DNA of 64,000 nt from Gammaproteobacteria bacterium (ex Lamellibrachia satsuma) (GTDB lineage: Bacteria > Pseudomonadota > Gammaproteobacteria > Chromatiales > Chromatiaceae): contig CP053680.1 of assembly GCA_019623805.1 (NCBI GenBank), positions 3,450,001 through 3,514,000 on the forward strand. Direction: 5' to 3'. The position numbers were made by a program, and so were the translations under genes. This document shows, piece after piece, positions 18,377-27,547 of this stretch (positions are counted from its first letter, which is position 1; each line of letters begins with the position of its first letter). The notes beneath the pieces were generated by a model that was not told the DNA's origin, did no database searches, and saw nothing but the letters and a program-made list of their open reading frames with translations.

Positions 18377-18422
18377 TTGTTTTTCTACTCAGTTATAGAC
18401 TAAACTAATGGAACTTAGTTTA
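18377..18422 (+). promoter_or_regulatory. Promoter with perfect palindrome for toxin-antitoxin module 2
   Basis: TTGTTT (18377-18382), 18 bp, TAAACT (18401-18406). A perfect palindrome TAAACTAA-TGGAAC-TTAGTTTA spans 18401-18422, covering the -10 and start of transcription. It is a likely antitoxin operator. Confidence 0.55.
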
Positions 18423-18434
18423 TCTGAGGTCGTT

Positions 18435-18680
18435 ATGCACACTGTCAATATCCACGAAGCAAAGACGCATCTGTCACGACTGATTGATCAGGCCACCAAG
18501 GGCGAGCCATTTATCATCGCCAAGGCAGGTAAGCCACTGGTCAAGGTTATGCCTTTGAGTGCGCCGGAGGTGGGGCAGGTAAAGCGGTTGGGCTTTATGG
18601 CGGGGCAGATTACTGTACCCGATGATTTCGATCAGATGGGTAGCGCTGAAATTGAGTTGCTTTTTGGTGATGAAGCTTGA
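18435..18680 (+). CDS. Phd/YefM-family antitoxin (module 2)
   Basis: MHTVNIHEAKTHLSRLIDQA followed by GEPFIIAKAGKPLVKVMPL is a classical Phd/YefM N-domain. The acidic C-terminus (DDFDQMGSAEIELLFGDEA) would bind the toxin. ATG 18435 is chosen over an upstream ATG at 18408, because 18408 falls inside the operator palindrome and GAGG precedes 18435. The stop overlaps the toxin's TTG start. Confidence 0.9.
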   Translation: MHTVNIHEAKTHLSRLIDQATKGEPFIIAKAGKPLVKVMPLSAPEVGQVKRLGFMAGQITVPDDFDQMGSAEIELLFGDEA

Positions 18681-19063
18681 AGCTTCTGCTGGATACTCAT
18701 TTATTGCTCTGGGCGGCAGGTGACCCTGACCGCCTGTCTGCTGATGCTCGTGGCTTGATTAGTGAGGTAGAAAACGAGCTGTTTTTCAGTGCGGCCAGTC
18801 TATGGGAGATCGCCATCAAGAGTGGGCTGGGACGTGATGATTTTCAGGCAGATGCGCGACTCCTGCGACGGGGGCTGCTGGATAATGGTTACAGCGAACT
18901 GCCTATTGGCAGCGAACACGCTGTTGCTATCGATAGCTTGCCGCCGACACACAAAGACCCTTTTGACCGCATACTCGTTGCTCAGGCAATGGTTGAGGGT
19001 ATCACCCTGCTAACATCCGACTCTCTTATGGCACAGTATCCTGGCCCTGTGAAGAAGGTTTAA
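18677..19063 (+). CDS. PIN-domain toxin, VapC-like (module 2)
   Basis: MKLLLDTHLLLWAAGDPDRLS is the PIN N-terminus with the first Asp. FFSAASLWEIAIKSGLGR carries the second acidic residue, and HKDPFDRILVAQAMVEGITLLTSD carries the third and fourth. At 128 residues it is full length. The start is TTG, overlapping the antitoxin stop. The subtype is the same as module 3 and different from module 1. Confidence 0.9.
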   Translation: MKLLLDTHLLLWAAGDPDRLSADARGLISEVENELFFSAASLWEIAIKSGLGRDDFQADARLLRRGLLDNGYSELPIGSEHAVAIDSLPPTHKDPFDRILVAQAMVEGITLLTSDSLMAQYPGPVKKV

Positions 19064-19155
19064 AGTACGCCGTGGCCCGAGTCAAACCGCTTCAACCCCG
19101 TCGTTGTTACTACTATTGTTTGGGCGGTTTGACTCTGCACCTTCATCTGAAACCG

Positions 19156-19193
19156 TTGCATAGTTTTGTAAGGTTAGCTAGACTGTTGGCTAA
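19156..19193 (+). promoter_or_regulatory. Promoter with inverted repeat for toxin-antitoxin module 3
   Basis: TTGCAT (19156-19161), 17 bp, TAGACT (19179-19184). The near-perfect inverted repeat TTAGCTA-N6-TGGCTAA at 19174-19193 overlaps the -10 box. Confidence 0.45.
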
Positions 19194-19217
19194 TAAGTGA
19201 TTTTCCGAGGTGTCCAC

Positions 19218-19442
19218 ATGCAAGTCAATGTACATCAGGCTAAGTCCCAACTGTCGAAACTGATTGAGAGGGCATTGGCTGGAGAAGAAGTGATTATTGC
19301 CCGCAATAATAAACCTACGGTGCGACTCGAGGTACTCCCCGAAGCTCGGGACAAACGCAGGTTGGGTACTTTGAAGGGGCTGGTAAAGTACATGGCGGAT
19401 GATTTTGATGAAACGCCGAATGACTTCAAGGGTTACCTGTAA
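19218..19442 (+). CDS. Phd/YefM-family antitoxin (module 3)
   Basis: MQVNVHQAKSQLSKLIERAL then GEEVIIARNNKPTVRLEVL is the Phd/YefM fold. The C-terminus is acidic (MADDFDETPNDFKGYL). ATG 19218 is preferred to the upstream ATG 19197 because homologues start here and AGG lies at 19208-19210. The stop and toxin start share TAATG. Confidence 0.9.
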   Translation: MQVNVHQAKSQLSKLIERALAGEEVIIARNNKPTVRLEVLPEARDKRRLGTLKGLVKYMADDFDETPNDFKGYL

Positions 19443-19828
19443 TGGACCTATTGCTGGACACTCATGCCTTCATATGGATGAGCAGTCAACCCCAGCGTCT
19501 TTCGCAAACTGCCAGGGTGCTTCTGGAAGATGAAAACAACGCCGTCTCCGTTAGTATTATGTCCTTCTGGGAAATGGCCATAAAAATCAGCCTTGGCAAA
19601 CTGGATCTGGGTGCAGACTGGATGAGTCAGCTGCAGGGTTTTATGAGAGACAATGCAGTATCCAGCCTGCCCCTGCGTCCTGAGCATTGCACTATGCTTA
19701 GCTCATTGCCCTTTATCCATCGTGATCCGTTCGATCGCATGCTCGTAGCCCAGGCGCTGTCGGAGGAGTTAATCCTGATAAGCAAAGATGGAAGCTTGAG
19801 GGGATACGATGTTGAGGTTGTTTGGTGA
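19442..19828 (+). CDS. PIN-domain toxin, VapC-like (module 3)
   Basis: MDLLLDTHAFIWMSSQPQRLS, VSIMSFWEMAIKISLGKL and HRDPFDRMLVAQALSEELILISKD give the PIN acidic residues in order. The 128-residue length equals the module 2 toxin, with which it shares the same motif skeleton. The two pairs could descend from a duplication, but the sequences differ enough to make them independent specificities. Confidence 0.9.
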   Translation: MDLLLDTHAFIWMSSQPQRLSQTARVLLEDENNAVSVSIMSFWEMAIKISLGKLDLGADWMSQLQGFMRDNAVSSLPLRPEHCTMLSSLPFIHRDPFDRMLVAQALSEELILISKDGSLRGYDVEVVW

Positions 19829-19862
19829 TCGAAAAGATGAAGGACGGCGATTAATTCATCTG

Positions 19863-19927
19863 GTAGGGTGCGCGTGCGCACCAGAATAAACAGTTACAAC
19901 AATCATGGTGCGCGTGGCGCACCCTAC
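19863..19927. repeat. 65-bp inverted repeat (GTAGGGTGCGC type)
   Basis: GTAGGGTGCGCGTGCGCACC at the left is complementary, with small gaps, to GGTGCGCGTGGCGCACCCTAC at the right, with ~25 bp between. It sits between convergent genes (the module 3 toxin and kpsS), where it could also act as a bidirectional terminator. Short repeats of this type are common in proteobacterial intergenic regions. Confidence 0.65.
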
Positions 19928-20014
19928 GTTCGTCACAGTTTAAGCAGCCTCACCCCATGCCATCCTGTATATTCCAGCCCGAATTTGCTATCACTGAGCG
20001 GGTGGATATACAGG

Positions 20015-21349
20015 TCACGCCACATCCGAATGTTCAATACCCTTCTGTACTGAATCGATATAGGCGGCGAGGAGTGCATGAGCATCTGCACCGGGAGACG
20101 CGATTGGCATGTCGGTTGCTGTTGAATGAGAGGCCTCATCTGATGCCTGTGTAAGCTCAAATAGATGCTGGTAATCAATACCAGAATGACTTTTTAGGCC
20201 TGGAGTTTTCCGGTAGAAATTTCCGTTTATCTGGTTTTTTTCTATGAGGTGATTTCTGAATCGCTGAAATAACTTTCTGTCCACCTTGCCCTGGGTTTTC
20301 CAGAACGCTTTCATATTCCCCTGAAACGTAAGTCCTGGCATATTGTAGATGGCATGGCCCGATGTTTTAACGGGTGTGCCATGTAATATTGAGGATAGGC
20401 CTACTGTGCTATTTAGCAGAACCGTGCCTTTGGCATGATTCAGAAGGGTGGGCAGATGCATGTCGTGAACATAGATAACCCGCGCTTTGCAGCCATACTT
20501 GTCGGCAAGTTTATTGATTATTCGGGTGTAGTCTGAGTAACCCCTGTCCAGTGGATGGTGTTTGATCACCAGAAGGGTGTCTGTCGGTGCATGTTTCGAA
20601 AAGGAGGAGATCACTCTTCTGATAAAGGCAGCCGCAGAGGGAACCGATGACCAGATTTTTATCTGTGTATCGTTATGGACCTGAAGCGGTACGAGGAAGA
20701 ACCTCTTTGAATAGTGTGTTGTCAGTTGTTGTTGAACGCCACGTTCACAAAAGCGGTAGTAGTATTTTCTGAATCCCCCTCTTACCCATATTACCGCCTC
20801 GTTGTACCATTTAAATGGGCGATGGTGGATGTAGTCCGGAAAGTGACTCTGCCCAAGCCATCCCATAAAAAAATAAACGGCCGCATACCAACCTGCATGG
20901 GCAAATGAGTAGGGAACTGATGTCGCTTGTCTTAAGGGCTCTTCCTGGATGCCGTCATATGTCGCTGGAGAGCGTGGAATGGATGAGCGCCCATTTACGC
21001 CATCTTTTTCAAGGGTGACGTAGTGAGGCCGGAGATAGCCCTCCTCAAAGACAAATACGTCAATGGAGAGCAAGCGTGCAACTTCATGGGCCCTTTTGTG
21101 GTACGAGCGTTCATCACCGAACAGATAGATGGTGGTGATTTTACAATCTTCCAGAAACAGCTTCAGAAACTCCGGCCACTGCTTAACAGTGCCGGTGTAA
21201 TCCACGCTATGCTCGCCACTGAAGAAAAAGCGGTCACCCGCATTGAGATTTATCTTGTAAACCGTATGCCCGGATTCTTCCAGGTCCATGGCGAGGCGCT
21301 TGAAAAAAGGCCCCACTGGTCCTTGAAGCAGGAGAATATTACTTGCCAT
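20015..21349 (-). CDS. kpsS: Capsule polysaccharide Kdo-transferase KpsS
   Basis: KpsS adds the first beta-Kdo to phosphatidylglycerol for the lipid terminus of group-2-type capsules, in the cytoplasm. The N-terminal LLLQGPVGPFFKRLAMDLEE is the family start. VFEEGYLRPHYVTLE and VIKHHPLDRGYSDY are conserved KpsS/LipB blocks, and LLNSTVGLSSILHGTPV is the C-domain donor region. The length of 444 residues is a little above usual. The first 11 bp overlap the end of kpsC, and both follow cysC in one minus-strand operon. The kpsM/T/D/E export genes are not in the window. Confidence 0.93.
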   Translation of the reverse strand: MASNILLLQGPVGPFFKRLAMDLEESGHTVYKINLNAGDRFFFSGEHSVDYTGTVKQWPEFLKLFLEDCKITTIYLFGDERSYHKRAHEVARLLSIDVFVFEEGYLRPHYVTLEKDGVNGRSSIPRSPATYDGIQEEPLRQATSVPYSFAHAGWYAAVYFFMGWLGQSHFPDYIHHRPFKWYNEAVIWVRGGFRKYYYRFCERGVQQQLTTHYSKRFFLVPLQVHNDTQIKIWSSVPSAAAFIRRVISSFSKHAPTDTLLVIKHHPLDRGYSDYTRIINKLADKYGCKARVIYVHDMHLPTLLNHAKGTVLLNSTVGLSSILHGTPVKTSGHAIYNMPGLTFQGNMKAFWKTQGKVDRKLFQRFRNHLIEKNQINGNFYRKTPGLKSHSGIDYQHLFELTQASDEASHSTATDMPIASPGADAHALLAAYIDSVQKGIEHSDVA

Positions 21350-23483
21350 ACATCAATCCATGGATAAGGTTGTTTAGCTTCCTGGCCATACGACTGGTCC
21401 CATGTGAGCTGATTCGAGTCTCGTTGATTGCTGATGATCGTTGACTCTCAAGCCCGCTGATGGCCATTTCCGGACTGGAAAAAGCCCCAGAAAAACCATT
21501 GATATAACGAGGGTATAATACCATACAACCGGCTAGCAGTTCATCTACTGTCAAAGTCCTGTTTCTGCAATTTCTGCGATCCAGTTGGTGTTTGTCAGTG
21601 GTAAGCCCCCACCCCGCATAGAAAGGAAGGCCGTAGGTAGTAACCTGTTTACCCCTTAACAATCCTTCAAAACCGACCAGGGAGGTCATGGTGTGCACCT
21701 CGTCAACGGTATCGAGACATTGTGAGATGCCAATATCGGTAACCAGTTGATCAAAATAGGGGAGAGGGCGGGTTTTTCTCTGGCCCTTTCGGTTTCCACT
21801 CAGCACATCCGGGTGTGGTTTGTAGATGATATAGGCATCAGGGGCATTTTCTCTCACAGCTTGAAGCAGTGCTCCATTTGTACGGATATCTCGGCACCCC
21901 AGGCGGATAGAGGCATCATCTTCGACCTGACCGGGAACCAGGATAATACGCTGTCCGGGTTTCGCTGAGTGGGTAAGCGGTTTTCTTTTGCCGACGTTAT
22001 ATTTACTGATTCCGGAGTCGATAAGTGCTTTTCTTATCGACTGGGCGCGGTGAATCTTTTCCACAGAAAAAACAGTGTTTTCAAGGGTTGTTTCCAGGTC
22101 ACTGGCTTGGCTTGGGTCAAAATAGATCCCCTGTTTGTCCAAAACCAGGGATGCCGGGGCTGTCAGATCAGAACCCAGGCCCACGGAACGCAGGAAGCCG
22201 TCTTCCATACGCCAGATGGGAATATTATGCTTTTTGGCAAGGTCGCGTATTTTTTTATTCTCACGAACCCCCCACACAACAATGCGGGCATCTTTCTGTG
22301 GCAGGCGTCGCTCTATCTGCCAGGCACTGCTGGCGAAGCGAATTTTATTCCAGGGACTGTAGAGGTAGTCGCGAACATAACCACGCTTCCATGGAGTAAA
22401 GCCAAAACAGAAAAGGTTGCCACTGTTTTCAATAAAGTAGTGCCGTTGAAGGGTGAAGTGGCTAATGACCCGTTCGATTTCGCATGATTTGCCGGTATCC
22501 GGGTCGCAGTACCGGCTGTAAAGGATATAGGCTGCGATAAAGAGCTGTTCTATGGTGCGATTCCTGGTGCGTCTGGGAATCTGAATCCGGTCATCGGTAA
22601 GCCCCCAACCGGCATAGAAAGGGGCGCCGAAGCAGGTAACAGGCTTGTCTGACATCAGCGCTTCGAAACCCATTTGAGAAGTAACGACGTAGACATGGTC
22701 AACCTGATGTAACAGGCTGGCTGGATTGCAATTTTCGGAAAGAAGATGAACGCGAGGGTGTTTCCCGGCCCGCAGGAGGTGGCTCTGCTTCCTGCCTGCA
22801 ATCACATCGGGGTGAATCTTGACCAGGATCTCCGCTACGGGGTGCTCCTCCAGTGCGGCATCAAGCATGCGGGTAAAGCTTTCTGGTTCCGCCAGGCCCT
22901 GCTCAATGGAGAGATCGCCGGCTGTCTGGTCTACAACAAGAATGCGTTTTTTTGCTGTTGGCTTGAGGGTGATATCCGGACTGGAATTATACTTGGAGAG
23001 CCGGTTGTCGATGATAAGCTTGATGCACTGTTGTGCCCTTGAAATCAGCGCCCTGTTTTCCAGGGGATTCTGAGCGCCATCGAAATACTGCCGTAGACTG
23101 CTGAATGGAGGTGATTCTGGTATATCGTCGAATTCGCCGGTAAGAATTTTCTCCAGGCGGGAAGGGCGGGTTGCATCATAATAGATCCCCAGGTCGTCTA
23201 TCACCATGGAAAGGGGAGGTGACTGGTCTACACCCAGACCCACTGAGCGCAGAAAACCATCTTCCAGGGTGAGGTAGGGGAGATTATTGGATTCAGCGTA
23301 CCGCTGGGCTGTGGCTGTATTGGTTTTTAACCCCCATCCAATGACCGTCTCACTGTGATGTTTTGATGCATGACCGGGAAAGAACTTCCATCTCCTTGAG
23401 ATGGCGTCGACACCAAGGAAACTTCGAAGATGGGGAATCCTGAAGATCCCCCTGGAAAACGTCACTGCTGATGTTGAGGACAT
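21339..23483 (-). CDS. kpsC: Capsule polysaccharide Kdo-transferase KpsC
   Basis: KpsC extends the poly-beta-Kdo linker on lyso-phosphatidylglycerol. The protein is internally duplicated, as expected. LEDGFLRSVGLG occurs in the N-terminal half and again as MEDGFLRSVGLG in the C-terminal half. VKIHPDVIAG and YKPHPDVLSG are the paired HP motifs. VTSQMGFEALM and MTSLVGFEGLL, and GAPFYAGWGLTDD and GLPFYAGWGLTTD, are further paired blocks. The 714-residue length is typical. The ATG overlaps the cysC stop (ATGA), indicating translational coupling of APS kinase and capsule initiation. Confidence 0.96.
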   Translation of the reverse strand: MSSTSAVTFSRGIFRIPHLRSFLGVDAISRRWKFFPGHASKHHSETVIGWGLKTNTATAQRYAESNNLPYLTLEDGFLRSVGLGVDQSPPLSMVIDDLGIYYDATRPSRLEKILTGEFDDIPESPPFSSLRQYFDGAQNPLENRALISRAQQCIKLIIDNRLSKYNSSPDITLKPTAKKRILVVDQTAGDLSIEQGLAEPESFTRMLDAALEEHPVAEILVKIHPDVIAGRKQSHLLRAGKHPRVHLLSENCNPASLLHQVDHVYVVTSQMGFEALMSDKPVTCFGAPFYAGWGLTDDRIQIPRRTRNRTIEQLFIAAYILYSRYCDPDTGKSCEIERVISHFTLQRHYFIENSGNLFCFGFTPWKRGYVRDYLYSPWNKIRFASSAWQIERRLPQKDARIVVWGVRENKKIRDLAKKHNIPIWRMEDGFLRSVGLGSDLTAPASLVLDKQGIYFDPSQASDLETTLENTVFSVEKIHRAQSIRKALIDSGISKYNVGKRKPLTHSAKPGQRIILVPGQVEDDASIRLGCRDIRTNGALLQAVRENAPDAYIIYKPHPDVLSGNRKGQRKTRPLPYFDQLVTDIGISQCLDTVDEVHTMTSLVGFEGLLRGKQVTTYGLPFYAGWGLTTDKHQLDRRNCRNRTLTVDELLAGCMVLYPRYINGFSGAFSSPEMAISGLESQRSSAINETRISSHGTSRMARKLNNLIHGLMYGK

Positions 23484-24121
23484 CAGTGTGCGACAGAGAG
23501 AGACTCCTTGGCATTTTCGGTTTGCTGCAGAAGGATTTCGCGCTTGACCAGGATTTCAAGCAGCTGCTCTACGCACACTTCCAGGGTGTTGTTTTCAGTA
23601 TCGATGCTGATTTCCGGGTTTTCCGGCACCTCGTAGGGAGAGGAGATGCCTGTGAAATCGGAGATTTCACCAGCTCGGGCGCGTTTGTAGAGCCCTTTTA
23701 CATCGCGTCTCTCGCACTCCTCGATGGAGCAGTGACAGTAGACCTCGATGAAATCATCATCAGAAAACAGTTTTCTGACATTTTTTCGATCATCAGTGAA
23801 GGGTGAGATAAAGGCCGTGAGGGCAATAACACCGGCTTCAACGAACAGTTTGGCCATCTCGCCGATTCTGCGAATATTTTCCTTTCTGTCTTCAGCGCTG
23901 AACCCAAGGTCACCACAGAGGCCATGGCGGACATTATCACCGTCAAATACATAGGTGCGCCCTCCCCGTTGGTGGAGTTGTTCCTCCAGCGCATGAGCCA
24001 GAGTCGATTTCCCCGAACCTGAGAGGCCGGTAAACCAGAGGACGACGGATTTGTGCTGATTGAGCTTTTCCCTGCGTTCGCGGGTGACGGTGGCGCAGTG
24101 CCAAACGATATTGTTGTCCAT
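23483..24121 (-). CDS. cysC: Adenylylsulfate kinase
   Basis: It phosphorylates APS to PAPS, the sulfate donor of sulfotransferases. The Walker A motif is GLSGSGKST (residues ~32-40), [10 protein letters not shown] is the APS-binding segment, and [13 protein letters not shown] and [20 protein letters not shown] are conserved. The length of 212 residues is normal. No cysN/cysD (ATP sulfurylase) is adjacent. Being in one operon with kpsC-kpsS suggests dedicated PAPS supply for a sulfated capsule (inference). Confidence 0.95.
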   Translation of the reverse strand: MDNNIVWHCATVTRERREKLNQHKSVVLWFTGLSGSGKSTLAHALEEQLHQRGGRTYVFDGDNVRHGLCGDLGFSAEDRKENIRRIGEMAKLFVEAGVIALTAFISPFTDDRKNVRKLFSDDDFIEVYCHCSIEECERRDVKGLYKRARAGEISDFTGISSPYEVPENPEISIDTENNTLEVCVEQLLEILVKREILLQQTENAKESLSVAH

Positions 24122-24259
24122 TTCAGTATTTACTTAAATTGTGGGGTGATTATCAGATAAACAGCGCCAGAATATCATGGTGACGAAAAAACGCTATAGG
24201 GTATTGTCCATAGGAATTTTGGCCGTGTTTGCGATATTCAAGTATGTCTCCTGAAGGCG

Positions 24260-24915
24260 CTAGTGGGTGACGATGCCCTTCTCAATGGCATATGTGGTTA
24301 GAGCGGAAGCATTGTGCAGATCGAGCTTCTTCATCAGATTCGCGCGGTGTTTTTCAACGGTTTTAATGCTGATGCAGAGGAACTCCGCCATGCTTTTGTT
24401 GGTATGTCCCTCCGCGACGAGCTTTAGTATCTGTTTTTCCCGTCGGGTGATTGCAGCCCACTCGGTCAATGGCTCGGAATTTTTTTGTCCGACCAGATAG
24501 CCTTGCACTACCTTTTCTGTAATGTCGGGGCTTAGATAGGTCTTGCCTAGCATCACTCTCTCCACTGCGATCAGCAGTTCAGAGTGGGTGGCGTCCTTTA
24601 GGATGTAGCCGTTGGCCCCGGCATTGAGACTGGCGAGACATACTCCTCTTCGTTGTGTGCCGTAAGCACGAGGATCTTCATTTCCGGGATCCGGTTTCTG
24701 ATCTCCTGTATTGCATCCATGCCGTTCATGCCTGGCATGTTCAGGTCCATGATCGTCATGTCGGGTTTTTTTTCCACGGTGCAACGAATCGCCTCCCGCC
24801 CGTTTCCCGCCTCTCCGATGACGGTGTAGTCAGGGTTGCTCTCTAACAGCGATTTCAAACCAGCCCTTAGGATTGTGTAGTCTTCTGCAAGAACTATTCG
24901 TATCTTTTTTCCCAT
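24260..24915 (-). pseudogene. NarL/LuxR-type response regulator, frameshifted
   Basis: The receiver part (24915 down to ~24640) has IRIVLAEDYTILRAGL, phospho-acceptor D in MTIMDLNMPGMNG and LVLTAHNEEEYV. After GAGTATGTCTCGCC the frame is lost. The continuation ASLNAGANGYILKDATHSELL, then the LuxR-type HTH (ITRREKQILKLVAEGHTNKSMAE and IKTVEKHRANLMKKL), is read one frame away. One extra base near 24632-24640 would restore a normal ~217-residue NarL-family protein. It is either a sequencing indel or a decayed gene. It is divergent from the sensor kinase gene at 25436. Confidence 0.8.
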
Positions 24916-25435
24916 CTTTATATGCCTGATTCACTGCAAAGGCAGCGTCTCGTGGTGATGCCTGCGTCTTTTCGACCCTGCAACCAAATTTCCGGCATCA
25001 GTTGAACATGTCCAGTGGAAAGCCAGGCCATAGCAGGGTGGCACTCAATTCCCGGTTCAATCAACTTGACCCATTAACCGCCAAGGTTAGTCGGTGTCCA
25101 CGTTAATGATTATAGTCAATTGATGCTTTATTCAAATCAAACGGTTCATTAGATCGTTTTTGACATGCAATGCATAAAGCGGGCATTTGGCAAACACTTC
25201 TCGCACGATGTGACTCAGCTTACTATTATTTACCTGGTGTGAAAATATAATCCTAATATCGCTCATTTCCCAGGGGATGCCATGCTCATGGGTAGCGGTC
25301 CTGTCAAATAGGGGCTACATTGCAAGGGTGGTCTAAGCTGACAGGTAGCGGCGCGAGCTGCTTGCGAGTGGATGCATCTCCTGTATTCTTGCGAAAGACG
25401 GTATTTGTGATTCTAAATGGCATAGGAGTATCGCA
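24916..25435. other. 520-bp divergent intergenic region
   Basis: It separates the divergent regulator and kinase genes. It holds TTGACA at 25160-25165 without a good -10 at 16-18 bp, and TATAAT at 25246-25251 without a good -35. Both are possible parts of promoters for the kinase gene. No gene, RNA or terminator was recognised. Confidence 0.4.
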
Positions 25436-26800
25436 TTGGAGGCAAAGAGGCAGGGTAAAATCCAACTCACCCGGTTTTTCGGGCTGACCAGCTTTATCTC
25501 GATTTCAGTCACGTCGCTGTTAATCATCATTTTCATCCGTGGACTGATAGTGAGTTCCGTCGAGGAGATCTCCGAACAAGGCAACTCGACCTTGACTCGC
25601 GCAGCGGTCTCTTTTTTCTCAGATGAATTAAATGCTTTCATCGAGCAGGCGGAGCAGAATGGTGAAGAAGATGCAGCGGCGCAGATGGTGTCCTATCACT
25701 TGCGGCGGCATATTCATGATCTGCTGCGAGAGACATCGGTGGTTAGGGTAAAGATCTATGACTGGAGTGGAAGAGTGATCTACTCCACCAAGCCCGAGCA
25801 GATCGGCCGAATGCAGGAAGGAAACTTGGGATTTGCCGCCGCGATCAGCGGGAACGAGACGACCAGAATTCTCTATCGCGATACCTTCAACCTGTTTGAC
25901 GAAGAGACGGCAGAGGATAATCTCGTTCAGACCTATGTACCGATTCACACACCGGACAAGAGTAACGTTATTGGTGTGTTCGAGATCTATTCCGATATCA
26001 ACGACCAGATCAAGGATGCAGGAGCCAGTGTTGCCGGGCTGATTATCGGCGTAGTGGTTGTTATGGTGATTCTATTCGGTATTCTGCTCTTCAACATCAA
26101 AAGGGCTGAACGCATCGTTGAGGATAAACAGCGTGAAAACAGGGAACGACAGCATACACTTGAAGTGCTCTCGTCAAAGATGCTGACCGCGCAGGAAGAT
26201 GAGAAGAAACGTATTGCTAATGAATTGCACGAAGACGTGGTGCAGACCCTGGTCGCAGTCAAGTTTCACCTTGAAAGCCAGCTTCAGCAGCTGAGCAATG
26301 ACACCGATTCGTCGAAAGACGAGCCTGAGCAGATTGTAAAAGTGTTGCAGGATGCTGCACGAAAGATCCGGGCGGTGGCAGTCGATCTGCGGAACCCGAG
26401 TCTTGATGATTTTGGTCTCAGGACCACTGTCGATTCAATGGTCAAGGAGTACAGTTCCGTTTCGGATGATCTCAACTTCGTTGCATCAGTGCAGATTCCG
26501 GAAAATGAGATCCCCCTGGAGCGCAAAACTATCATCTATCGCATCCTCAGTGAGACGTTGACTGCAATCTGCAAGCTCGGATATTCGGAAGGAACGATCA
26601 AGATTGACCTGATGCAATCTCCTGAGGGGATGAAACTTGGCATCGAGACGAACTGGAGAGATGAAATCGGGAATGATGATCTGGGAGCGGTTGATGGGTT
26701 TGGTTCAATGCGGGAAAAGACGATTCTCTCAGGGGGGGATTTTTCCTCTGTGCGTAACGATTCCGGTTCTGTCACTCGGCAGTCGGTCTGGCCCAACTGA
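25436..26800 (+). CDS. NarX-like sensor histidine kinase with degenerate ATPase domain
   Basis: This is a membrane sensor with TM1 at ~20-39 and TM2 at ~198-218, a ~160-residue periplasmic region between them, and a HisKA_3 dimerisation domain with phospho-His H265 (RIANELHEDVVQTL). The C-terminal HATPase part is odd. The N-box reads ETLTAICKLG, with no Asn in the usual place. No DxGxG is seen, though GFGSMREKTILSGGDF resembles the last box. Autophosphorylation may be lost. The TTG start at 25436 has TAGGAG at 25423-25428. It lies divergent to the frameshifted NarL-type gene, its probable partner. Confidence 0.82.
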   Translation: MEAKRQGKIQLTRFFGLTSFISISVTSLLIIIFIRGLIVSSVEEISEQGNSTLTRAAVSFFSDELNAFIEQAEQNGEEDAAAQMVSYHLRRHIHDLLRETSVVRVKIYDWSGRVIYSTKPEQIGRMQEGNLGFAAAISGNETTRILYRDTFNLFDEETAEDNLVQTYVPIHTPDKSNVIGVFEIYSDINDQIKDAGASVAGLIIGVVVVMVILFGILLFNIKRAERIVEDKQRENRERQHTLEVLSSKMLTAQEDEKKRIANELHEDVVQTLVAVKFHLESQLQQLSNDTDSSKDEPEQIVKVLQDAARKIRAVAVDLRNPSLDDFGLRTTVDSMVKEYSSVSDDLNFVASVQIPENEIPLERKTIIYRILSETLTAICKLGYSEGTIKIDLMQSPEGMKLGIETNWRDEIGNDDLGAVDGFGSMREKTILSGGDFSSVRNDSGSVTRQSVWPN

Positions 26801-27547
26801 ATTGGCGAACCTCTGTGGGGCCACTGACTGCAAGCACACGGCATGGTTCATGCCAGCTAAGTTTCAAACCTGATCATAAAATGCTCAAAGTCTCTCCAAC
26901 TTATTGATAAATAAATAAAAAAAATAAACTATCCAAAAGGACGGAAATAAAAAAATACAGGATTCTGTTGATAATACCGGTAAATATCTTGGTATGTAGT
27001 TGCATGGGTAGGGTGGGGGTTTGAAAAAGGTAGGGCATCTATTTATTCGGTTTTACAGGCAAGACAGCAAGATCAGCCTCCGGTGAACGAATCAATAATC
27101 TATAACTTTATGTTTTAAAAGAATATATTTAATTATTGGTTGCTTGGAAATTAGTCTGTAAAAAAAATCGACACCCTTTTCACTATTCTTCTACATGCGT
27201 TCAGTTCAGAAAGCGCGTTTTTTGGAGTATGGTTTTAAAATCATCGTAAAATCATATACCTATGAGTGGTGGGTAGTGCGGAAGCAGTCTTGATTCATCG
27301 CAGTCCGAGAAAAGCAGAAGTTCATTCTGCAAATGGACTGTAGGGTATTTTGCCTATATCACCATGGGTCGATTAACGGCCAATTCCTTTTTTCACTATG
27401 ATTGCCCTCAACCAGACATACTTAAGTTGAAGTTGATAAAGCCCCCCTGCCCATTGGTGGACGTGGCAAATACTTCTCTTCAGGTTTGACGGTGGGGATG
27501 TTGATGGTGTGCACAGAGCGGACGGTGACTCAAACCGAAAGAACATA
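26801..27547. other. 747-bp gap upstream of the T2SS operon
   Basis: It is AT-rich, with poly-A stretches around 26905-26960. A perfect hairpin GGCATG-GTT-CATGCC at 26840-26854 lies just after the kinase stop but has no U-run. TAAAATCAT is repeated in tandem near 27234-27257. The T2SS promoter is presumably here, but no clear -35/-10 pair was found. No coding frame is supported. Confidence 0.4.

Noticed and set aside
25188..25210. Possible sigma-54 promoter (TTGGCA...CGCAC)
   Set aside because: The distance between GG and GC is 12 instead of 10 bases, which sigma-54 does not tolerate.
27509..27547. GTG start for gspD at 27509
   Set aside because: It would put 13 charged residues before a clear lipoprotein signal; ATG 27548 fits the lipobox.
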